Assembly (NCBI GenBank): GCA_903877935.1
Contig: CAIRGA010000103.1
Location: 1-33,770, forward strand
DNA length: 33,770 nucleotides
Reading direction: 5' to 3'
Source: an uncultured Hyphomicrobiales bacterium
GTDB lineage: Bacteria > Pseudomonadota > Alphaproteobacteria > Rhizobiales > Beijerinckiaceae
Positions within the stretch are counted from its first letter, which is position 1. Each line of letters starts with the position of its first letter. Under the pieces are notes generated by a model. That model did no database searches, had not been told where the DNA came from, and worked only from the letters and a program-made list of their open reading frames with translations. Of the stretch, positions 27,463 to 33,770 are shown piece after piece. Made by a program: the position numbers and the translations under genes.

Positions 27463-28080
27463 TCACTCCCCTCCAAGGCCATGGCCAGGCGCGACTTTGC
27501 GTACTTCCATTGCCGTTTCCTTGGTCCGAGCAACCTGATCAGCAATGTTCTGACGCTTAACACCAACCTTATGCTGCAGAGCCAATACAATCGCGCCAAT
27601 CATAGCAACGAGCAGGATAAAACCCGATACTTCGAAATAGTAAACATAATCGGTGTAAAGGACCCGACCTAAGGCTTCCGTATTCGAGATACCGCTATCC
27701 ATCGTTTTCGTCGCTGTATCGCCTACAGTCGGAGCCATAAAATAACTCAGAACAAGCGAGAACAATTCACCAAACACCAAGAGGCCCAACAGCACACCAA
27801 GCGGCAAATGTTTCGCAAAACCTTGGCGCAATTCCGCAAAATCTACGTCCAGCATCATAACGACAAAGAGGAATAGAACCGCGACCGCACCAACATAGAC
27901 AACAACCAAGATCATGGCCAAGAATTCAGCCCCCATCAGCAGAAAAAGACCTGCCGCATTCACGAAGGCTAAAATCAAAAAGAGCACCGAATGCACAGGA
28001 TTGCGCGAGGTGATCACCATAAAGGCCGACCCGACCAGAACGGCCGAGAAGAGATAAAAAAAGGCCTGAGCAGCGCTCAT
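27463..28080 (-). CDS. nuoJ: NADH-quinone oxidoreductase subunit J
   Basis: Five-helix membrane subunit of complex I, near NuoK and NuoA. From ATG at 28080 it has 205 residues. Seen: [55 protein letters not shown] (the conserved TM3 with Tyr-Val-Gly-Ala), and [19 protein letters not shown] near the end. A TTG at 28140, directly after the nuoI stop, would add 20 residues with no support, so I rejected it. The stop overlaps the GTG that could serve nuoK. Confidence 0.95.
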   Translation of the reverse strand: MSAAQAFFYLFSAVLVGSAFMVITSRNPVHSVLFLILAFVNAAGLFLLMGAEFLAMILVVVYVGAVAVLFLFVVMMLDVDFAELRQGFAKHLPLGVLLGLLVFGELFSLVLSYFMAPTVGDTATKTMDSGISNTEALGRVLYTDYVYYFEVSGFILLVAMIGAIVLALQHKVGVKRQNIADQVARTKETAMEVRKVAPGHGLGGE

Positions 28081-28140
28081 GTTTTCAAGTCCCCAACGCG
28101 ATCCGGCGAAACCGGAACATTCCAAAATCTCAAACGCCAA

Positions 28141-28629
28141 TTAACGGTACGGCGCATCCTGCTTGATATTGCGGGCAATTTCGCGCTCCCAACGCGCGCC
28201 ATTCTCCAAAAGCCGTTCCTTATCGTAGAACAACTCCTCGCGCGTCTCGGTCGCAAATTCGAAATTCGGTCCCTCGACGATCGCGTCCACCGGGCAGGCT
28301 TCTTGGCAGAAACCGCAATAGATGCATTTCGTCATGTCGATATCATAACGTGTTGTACGCCGCGTCCCGTCATTGCGGCGTGGACCCGCTTCAATCGTAA
28401 TGGCTTGCGCCGGGCAAATCGCTTCACAAAGCTTGCAGGCAATGCACCGTTCTTCGCCATTGGGATAGCGCCGCAAGACATGCTCTCCGCGAAACCGCGG
28501 GCTCACCGGGTTTTTCTCAAACGGATAATTGATCGTTGCCTTAGGCTTGAAGAAATAGCGCATCGACAGCGCAAACGCCGAGATGAACTCCCGCAACAAT
28601 AAGGATTTGGCGGCCTGATCTAGTCTCAT
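28141..28629 (-). CDS. nuoI: NADH-quinone oxidoreductase subunit I (two 4Fe-4S clusters)
   Basis: Peripheral-arm subunit carrying clusters N6a and N6b on the path to quinone. From ATG at 28629 it has 162 residues, the usual length, with a membrane-anchoring N-terminal helix. Cluster ligands: Cys 62, 65, 68, 72 in [14 protein letters not shown], and Cys 102, 105, 108, 112 in [20 protein letters not shown] lies nine bases upstream of the start; a longer frame to 28680 would run into nuoH and is rejected. It follows nuoH by 13 bases. Confidence 0.97.
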   Translation of the reverse strand: MRLDQAAKSLLLREFISAFALSMRYFFKPKATINYPFEKNPVSPRFRGEHVLRRYPNGEERCIACKLCEAICPAQAITIEAGPRRNDGTRRTTRYDIDMTKCIYCGFCQEACPVDAIVEGPNFEFATETREELFYDKERLLENGARWEREIARNIKQDAPYR

Positions 28630-28642
28630 GGTCGTAATCCTC

Positions 28643-29677
28643 TCAATGCCCCGGTGCCCAGCCCGTATATTGCAGCACACCGGCTACAACAACGACCATG
28701 AACAACGAGATGGGCAAAAACACTTTCCAACCAAGACGCATCAGCTGGTCGTAGCGATAACGCGGCACAAAAGCCTTCACCATGGCGAACATAAAGAATA
28801 CCGCGCAAACCTTGAGGATGAACCACACGGCACCCGGAACCCAAGTGAACGGAATAACATCAAAAGGTGGCAACCATCCGCCCAAGAACAGGATTGTGGT
28901 CAGCGCGCACATCGTGACAATCGCCACATATTCGCCCAGCATAAACATCATGTAAGGCGTCGAGCCATACTCAACCATAAAGCCTGCAACAAGCTCTGAT
29001 TCCGCTTCGGGTAAATCAAAAGGGGGACGGTTCGTTTCGGCCAAGGCTGAGATGAAAAAGATAATGAACATGGGGAAAAGCGGCAACCAGAACCAACTGA
29101 AGAGGCCATATTTGCCATGTTGAGCATTCACAACATCTGCCAAATTCAGTGAACCGACGCACAGCAGGACGGTGATGATCACAAACCCAATCGAGACTTC
29201 ATAAGAAACCATCTGCGCAGCCGAGCGCAAGGCACCCAAAAATGCATATTTTGAGTTCGAAGCCCAACCACCCATGATGACGCCGTAAACGCCCAAAGAG
29301 GAAATGGCGAAGATGTAGAGAATACCGACATTGATATTCGCAATCGCCCAGCCATCCATCACCGGCACCACAGCCCATGCGGAAAGTGCCAGAGTAGTCG
29401 TCACAAGAGGTGCCAACAAAAACACACCCTTATTGGCGCCGGCCGGAATAGTAGGTTCCTTCAACATGAACTTCAGTAAGTCGGCGAAGCTTTGAAACAA
29501 GCCAAAAGGGCCAACCACATTCGGCCCGCGACGCAACTGCACCGCAGCCCAAATCTTACGATCAGCAAGCAGAATAAAGGCCACAAAAATCAATAGAGCA
29601 ACGACCAGCACAACGCTCTTTAAAAGCGTCAGTCCCATGGCCAATGCCCAACCGTAAGAAGCGATGTCGGTTCCCAA
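28643..29677 (-). CDS. nuoH: NADH-quinone oxidoreductase subunit H
   Basis: Membrane subunit that forms much of the quinone-binding chamber and the first proton path. The 344-residue protein has about eight helices. Seen: [41 protein letters not shown] region with the quinone-site Arg residues, [47 protein letters not shown] with the acidic loop, and a final anchoring helix. The start is TTG at 29677, with GGGAG six bases upstream; the next ATG (29638) would cut into the first helix. It begins 10 bases after nuoG. Confidence 0.95.
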   Translation of the reverse strand: MGTDIASYGWALAMGLTLLKSVVLVVALLIFVAFILLADRKIWAAVQLRRGPNVVGPFGLFQSFADLLKFMLKEPTIPAGANKGVFLLAPLVTTTLALSAWAVVPVMDGWAIANINVGILYIFAISSLGVYGVIMGGWASNSKYAFLGALRSAAQMVSYEVSIGFVIITVLLCVGSLNLADVVNAQHGKYGLFSWFWLPLFPMFIIFFISALAETNRPPFDLPEAESELVAGFMVEYGSTPYMMFMLGEYVAIVTMCALTTILFLGGWLPPFDVIPFTWVPGAVWFILKVCAVFFMFAMVKAFVPRYRYDQLMRLGWKVFLPISLFMVVVVAGVLQYTGWAPGH

Positions 29678-29687
29678 CGTCTTCTCC

Positions 29688-31751
29688 CTATTCCGCTGCT
29701 ATCGCGTGACGCGACGAGGCCAATGCCGAGCAATCAGCCATGATTTTTGAAGCGCGCGCCACCGCATTCGTCAGATGGAAATCTTTAACTGGCGAATGGA
29801 ACGCGTCCTTGTTGAGCGTACCAGCCAATTGCGCGAGCGAACCAATCGACGCTGCTTCGCCTGCTGAAATCCCACCAAGAACAGCAAAATGAGGATGCGC
29901 CTCATAAAGCGCCTTGCGAAGTGCAGTAAGCGAGTCAAAGAGCAGTGCCTTACCTAGAACAGCAGATAGTGCCCGCAAAATCGACCAATCCTCGCGGGCT
30001 TCACCCGGAGCAAAAATCGCGCGATTGGCCAATTGCACACGACCTTCCGTATTCACATAGAGCCCGGACTTTTCGCTAAACGCCGCACCCGGCAAAATCA
30101 CATCCGCGCGATGCGCACCCTTGTCGCCATGGGTTCCCTGATAGACAACGAACGCATCGTCCGGCACATCAATTTCATCGACGCCCAACAAGAACAATAT
30201 ATCCAGCGCGCCCGCCTTTGTCATTTGAGCGGTATCTAACCCACCCTCGCCCGGCACGAAGCCGATATCGAGTGCGCCAACCAAAGAGGCTTCGGTATGG
30301 AGAATATTGAAACCATTCCATCCGTCTTTAACGACGCCAGCATCGTTAGCAATTTTTGCCAACGCGGCCAAAACAGCAGCGCCATCAGCGCGGTTAAGCG
30401 CGCCCTGGCCAATGATTAGCATCGGCTTTTCTTTACTCGCGAAAATCTTCGCAGCGGCTTCCGCAATGCTTTCAGGGCCTGCACCAAGATAGGTGTAGGG
30501 ATAAGTCAAATCGATATTCTCGCCCACTACACCAATAGCCACGCCGCCTTTCAGATACCGTTTGCGAATACGCGCGTTCAAAACAGCAGCTTCGCGACGG
30601 GGATTAGAGCCCACAATCAAAATCGCATCGGCATCTTCAATACCGGCAATGCCGGAATTGAACAGATAGCTGCCCCGTCCATGTTTCGGATGCAGCGGTG
30701 AGCCCGGATAGCGCGCATCAATATTCTTTGAGCCAAGCGAGCCCATCAGCGCTTTCAGCGCAAACATATCCTCTACACTTGCCAATTGGCCGGCCAAAGC
30801 GCCGATCCTTTCAGGCGCAACGCCCTTCATCTTTTGAGCAATCGACGCAAAAGCTTCCTGCCAGCTCGCCGGCGTCAGCTTACCATTCGCCCGCAGATAA
30901 GGCCGATCAAGCCGCTGCGTTTTAAGCCCGTCAAAAATGAAACGCGCTTTGTCCGAGATCCATTCCTCGTTCACGGCCTCGTTGAGACGCGGCATCACGC
31001 GCATCACTTCATTGCCGCGACTATCGACACGGGTCGCAGAGCCAACCGCATCCATCACGTCAATCGATTCCGTCTTGGTCAATTCCCAAGGCCGCGCCTT
31101 GAACTCGTAAGGCTTCGAGGTCAGCGCACCTACCGGGCAGAGATCAATAATATTACCCTGCAATTCGCTGGTCATCGCCGCTTCGAGATAGGACGTAATT
31201 TCGACATCCTCGCCGCGACCGATCAAGCCGAGATCGGTAACGCCCGCGACTTCGGTCGTGAACCGAACGCAACGCGTGCACTGAATGCAACGCGTCATCG
31301 TCGTTTTCACCAGAGGACCAATATGCTTGTCTTCCACCGCGCGCTTGTTTTCCTGATAACGCGATGTATCGATGCCATAGGCCATCGACTGATCCTGCAA
31401 ATCGCACTCGCCGCCCTGATCGCAGATCGGGCAATCGAGCGGATGGTTGATCAGCAAAAACTCCATCACGCCTTCGCGCGCTTTTTTCACCATCGGCGAG
31501 GTGGTCAACACCACAGGCGGCTCACCATTCGGGCCGGGACGCAGATCGCGCACATTCATCGCGCAAGAAGCCGTTGGCTTGGGCGGGCCACCCTTCACTT
31601 CCACAAGACACATGCGGCAGTTACCGGCAATCGAAAGCCGCTCGTGGAAGCAGAAACGTGGCACCTCAGCGCCTGCCGCCTCGCACGCCTGCAACAGCGT
31701 GTAATCGGCTGGGACGTCAATCTCTGTTCCGTCGATGATAATCTTGCTCAT
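29688..31751 (-). CDS. nuoG: NADH-quinone oxidoreductase subunit G
   Basis: Largest peripheral-arm subunit; carries electrons through clusters N1b, N5 and N4. From ATG at 31751 it has 687 residues. Seen: the 2Fe-2S site [15 protein letters not shown] with a later Cys; the N5 site with His and three Cys ([14 protein letters not shown]); the N4 site CIQCTRC with [13 protein letters not shown]; and a C-terminal molybdopterin-oxidoreductase-like domain that binds no cofactor. The start has GAGG upstream; an extension to 31808 would lie over the small coiled-coil gene and is rejected. It follows that gene by 10 bases. Length agrees with the alphaproteobacterial form (shorter than E. coli NuoG). 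Confidence 0.97.
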   Translation of the reverse strand: MSKIIIDGTEIDVPADYTLLQACEAAGAEVPRFCFHERLSIAGNCRMCLVEVKGGPPKPTASCAMNVRDLRPGPNGEPPVVLTTSPMVKKAREGVMEFLLINHPLDCPICDQGGECDLQDQSMAYGIDTSRYQENKRAVEDKHIGPLVKTTMTRCIQCTRCVRFTTEVAGVTDLGLIGRGEDVEITSYLEAAMTSELQGNIIDLCPVGALTSKPYEFKARPWELTKTESIDVMDAVGSATRVDSRGNEVMRVMPRLNEAVNEEWISDKARFIFDGLKTQRLDRPYLRANGKLTPASWQEAFASIAQKMKGVAPERIGALAGQLASVEDMFALKALMGSLGSKNIDARYPGSPLHPKHGRGSYLFNSGIAGIEDADAILIVGSNPRREAAVLNARIRKRYLKGGVAIGVVGENIDLTYPYTYLGAGPESIAEAAAKIFASKEKPMLIIGQGALNRADGAAVLAALAKIANDAGVVKDGWNGFNILHTEASLVGALDIGFVPGEGGLDTAQMTKAGALDILFLLGVDEIDVPDDAFVVYQGTHGDKGAHRADVILPGAAFSEKSGLYVNTEGRVQLANRAIFAPGEAREDWSILRALSAVLGKALLFDSLTALRKALYEAHPHFAVLGGISAGEAASIGSLAQLAGTLNKDAFHSPVKDFHLTNAVARASKIMADCSALASSRHAIAAE

Positions 31752-31761
31752 CGCTTCGTCC

Positions 31762-31971
31762 TCAATGTGCTGCATCGACGAGATCGAGCCGACGCTCAAT
31801 CCGTTCAACGCGAACCTCTAGACGATCCAGCCGACGATGGACACCAACCAACGCCTCCTCAACCGCCGTCATCCGAACCTTCAAATCCTGAACATCGTCA
31901 ATCACGCGATCAAGTTTGGCATCCATCCGCCGAAGGAGCGCCAAAATTACGTTTTCCTGTTCGTCTACCAT
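31762..31971 (-). CDS. Small coiled-coil protein inside the nuo operon
   Basis: Unknown function. The 69-residue protein is a continuous heptad coiled coil with no membrane segment or cysteine: a start (MVDEQENVILALLRRMDAKL), then repeats such as LDRLEVRVERIERRLDLV, with hydrophobic residues at every third or fourth position. It lies 10 bases after nuoF and 10 bases before nuoG, preceded by GGGGAG close to the ATG, so it is certainly transcribed with them. Similar short coiled-coil reading frames recur in Hyphomicrobiales genomes, as far as I remember; they are not established complex I subunits. It may assist assembly or oligomerise alone. Confidence 0.8.
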   Translation of the reverse strand: MVDEQENVILALLRRMDAKLDRVIDDVQDLKVRMTAVEEALVGVHRRLDRLEVRVERIERRLDLVDAAH

Positions 31972-31981
31972 CTTCTCCCCC

Positions 31982-33286
31982 CTACTCCGCTGCCATCATG
32001 CGAACGGGATCAGCATGCGGATTGGCCGAATATTGATCAATCCGCTCTTCAATCTCATGCCGGAAATGCGCAATCAGGCCTTGAATAGGCCAAGCCGCCG
32101 CATCGCCAAGCGCGCAAATCGTGTGGCCCTCAACCTGCTTGGTGACTTCCAAAAGCATATCGATTTCGCGCTTCTGCGCGCGGCCTTCCGCCATGCGCAT
32201 CATCACGCGCCACATCCAGCCCGTGCCTTCGCGACACGGTGTGCACTGGCCGCAGCTCTCATGCTTGTAGAAGGCCGAGAGACGGGCAATGGCGCGGATA
32301 ATGTCCGTCGATTTATCCATCACGATAACGGCCGCGGTCCCAAGACCTGAGCGCAACTTCGAAAGGCTATCGAAATCCATCGGCGTATCGATGATCTGCT
32401 CAGCCGGCACCATACGCACCGACGAGCCGCCCGGAATGACCGCTTTTAGATTATCCCACCCGCCACGAACACCGCCGCAATGGCGATTAATCAGCTCGCG
32501 GAAGGTAATCCCCATCACCTCTTCGACATTGCACGGCGTATTCACATGGCCGGAAATGCAGAAGAGTTTCGTGCCCACATTGTTCGGATTACCAAGCGAG
32601 GAGAACCAACCCGCACCACGGCGCAAAATCGTGCCCGCCACGGCAATCGACTCGACATTGTTAACAGTCGTCGGATTGCCATAAAGGCCCATATTGGCCG
32701 GAAAAGGCGGCTTCAAGCGTGGCTGGCCTTTTTTGCCCTCTAAGCTTTCGAGCAATGCGGTCTCTTCACCGCAAATATAGGCGCCCGCGCCATGATGCAC
32801 GTAAAGATCAAACGGCCAGCCATGCACGTTATCCTTGCCGATCAATTTGGCCGCATAAGCCTCGTCAACCGCCTTTTGCAACGCAACACGCTCGGCGATA
32901 TATTCGCCGCGCACATAAATGTAGCAGGCATTCGCGCCCATCGCGAAAGATGCCAACAGACAACCTTCGACCAGCAGATGCGGGTCATGCCGGATGATTT
33001 CGCGGTCTTTGCAGGTGCCCGGCTCCGATTCATCGGCATTCACGACGAGGTAATGCGGCCTGCCATCCGAAACCTTCGGCATAAACGACCATTTGAGACC
33101 CGTCGGAAAGCCCGCGCCACCACGCCCGCGGAGGCCGGAAGCCTTCATCTCGTTGACGATCCAATCGCGGCCTTTGTCGATGAAAATCTTAGTACCATCC
33201 CAATTGCCGCGCATCTGTGCCGACTTCAGGTCAGCGCCGTGAAAGCCGTAAAGATTGGAGAAGATACGATCTTTATCCGCAAGCAT
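31982..33286 (-). CDS. nuoF: NADH-quinone oxidoreductase subunit F (NADH and FMN binding)
   Basis: Entry point of complex I: oxidises NADH through FMN and passes electrons to cluster N3. The 434-residue protein shows [13 protein letters not shown] around residue 54 (FMN/NADH site), [35 protein letters not shown] (NADH site), and the N3 ligands in [15 protein letters not shown] plus [16 protein letters not shown] at 33286 has AAGGATAAG upstream. It follows nuoE by 5 bases; the coiled-coil gene follows. Length is normal. Confidence 0.97.
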   Translation of the reverse strand: MLADKDRIFSNLYGFHGADLKSAQMRGNWDGTKIFIDKGRDWIVNEMKASGLRGRGGAGFPTGLKWSFMPKVSDGRPHYLVVNADESEPGTCKDREIIRHDPHLLVEGCLLASFAMGANACYIYVRGEYIAERVALQKAVDEAYAAKLIGKDNVHGWPFDLYVHHGAGAYICGEETALLESLEGKKGQPRLKPPFPANMGLYGNPTTVNNVESIAVAGTILRRGAGWFSSLGNPNNVGTKLFCISGHVNTPCNVEEVMGITFRELINRHCGGVRGGWDNLKAVIPGGSSVRMVPAEQIIDTPMDFDSLSKLRSGLGTAAVIVMDKSTDIIRAIARLSAFYKHESCGQCTPCREGTGWMWRVMMRMAEGRAQKREIDMLLEVTKQVEGHTICALGDAAAWPIQGLIAHFRHEIEERIDQYSANPHADPVRMMAAE

Positions 33287-33291
33287 CGGTC

Positions 33292-33770
33292 TTATCCTTT
33301 CGCCGCTTCAGCGGCAGCCGCTTTTGCTGCCTCGGCTGCTTTGGCAGCTTCCGCTGCAGCAATGGCTTTCTTGGCTTCGTCAGCCTCGAACCGTGCCTTC
33401 CAAGAACCCACGACAGATCCATCATAAAGCGAGGCATCGGTGAGTGTTTTTGCCCCACCCAACGGCTCCGAGCCCTTACGGCTATTTTGTGGGCCGACTT
33501 TCACCGGACGACCGGCTGCCATATCATCCAGCAGCTTGCCGAAGTTTTCAGGCGTCAAATCTTCATAATAATCATTGTTGATCTGGGCCATCGGCGCATT
33601 GCAGCACGAACCCAAACATTCCACTTCCAGCCAAGCGAAATTGCCATCGGCCGACACATGCCGTTGCTCGCCAATCCGCTCTTCGCAAACCTTGATGATC
33701 TTTTCAGCCCCATTCAACCGGCAAGGTGTCGTGCCGCAGACTTGAATGAAATGTTTGCCGACCGGCTCGA
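33292..33770 (-). CDS. nuoE: NADH-quinone oxidoreductase subunit E, 5' end off the right edge
   Basis: Peripheral-arm subunit with the 2Fe-2S cluster N1a. The N-terminal part is missing: the frame is open from the right edge, and the TTG at 33717 is an internal Leu codon, not a start. Visible: VCGTTPC (two cluster Cys), [11 protein letters not shown] (the other two), [14 protein letters not shown]. After the thioredoxin-like domain comes an unusual tail: a short link around [26 protein letters not shown], then an Ala, Lys and Glu-rich helix to the stop. The tail should be a charged helix rather than a folded domain. It is upstream of nuoF by 5 bases. Confidence 0.94.
   Translation of the reverse strand, partial: EPVGKHFIQVCGTTPCRLNGAEKIIKVCEERIGEQRHVSADGNFAWLEVECLGSCCNAPMAQINNDYYEDLTPENFGKLLDDMAAGRPVKVGPQNSRKGSEPLGGAKTLTDASLYDGSVVGSWKARFEADEAKKAIAAAEAAKAAEAAKAAAAEAAKG

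Noticed and set aside
30786-32036. 416-codon plus-strand open frame opposite nuoG
   Set aside because: It is antisense to a securely identified gene, shows no family motif, is rich in Arg and His as expected of a shadow frame, and crosses the gap between nuoG and the coiled-coil gene.
1-33770. CRISPR arrays, tRNA or rRNA genes, IS elements, prophage genes
   Set aside because: I looked for regular repeats, tRNA-like cloverleaf ends, transposase motifs and inverted-repeat borders in the gaps and saw none; nearly all sequence is accounted for by core genes.

Overview
The window looks like chromosomal core sequence from an alphaproteobacterium, most likely a member of the Hyphomicrobiales (Rhizobiales). 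The supporting signs are the gene order (rpsB-tsf-pyrH-frr-uppS-cdsA-rseP; nuoE to nuoN followed by birA, rnj, mce and a DUF1467 gene; proS-lolC-lolD beside dnaE), an S2 protein with an extra C-terminal helix-hairpin-helix domain, the short ProRS form, and a LexA box of the alphaproteobacterial GTTC-N7-GTTC type. G+C is roughly half by eye (not counted). I cannot name a genus. No rRNA, tRNA, IS element or CRISPR array was seen.

Layout. 1-6152 (minus strand): translation and envelope genes, rpsB, tsf, a terminator, then pyrH, frr, uppS, cdsA and the 5' part of rseP, which runs off the left edge. A good sigma70-like promoter and a leader hairpin precede rpsB. 6397-11517 (plus strand): a tripartite-efflux cassette with a TetR-type regulator, a lipoprotein membrane-fusion protein and an RND pump, without an outer-membrane channel. 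11531-15229 (minus): dnaE, preceded by a 30-residue membrane-peptide gene under a promoter that contains a perfect LexA box. 15281-18607 (minus): lolD, lolC and proS with tightly overlapping ends. 18608-19019: no protein gene, but a proS promoter (minus) and a structured orphan RNA ending in a strong terminator (plus). 19020-33770 (minus): the respiratory complex I operon nuoE (cut by the right edge), nuoF, a small coiled-coil gene, nuoG, H, I, J, K, L, M and N, followed closely by birA, rnj, mce and a DUF1467 gene.

How the genes work together. The left cluster makes ribosomal protein S2 and EF-Ts, recycles ribosomes, and supplies UMP kinase, undecaprenyl diphosphate and CDP-diacylglycerol for the envelope. 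LolCD exports lipoproteins towards the outer membrane. The complex I block encodes the core subunits of proton-pumping NADH:quinone oxidoreductase from NuoE onward.

The most interesting item is at 15079-15229. A tiny single-pass membrane protein has a textbook ribosome-binding site and a promoter whose -35/-10 spacer is filled by a perfect GTTC-N7-GTTC LexA site, directly upstream of the replicative polymerase gene. By analogy with the 29-residue SOS-induced division inhibitor SidA of Caulobacter, it is a candidate DNA-damage checkpoint peptide. Second is the orphan structured RNA at about 18813-18993. Also notable: dxr is missing from its frequent place between cdsA and rseP.
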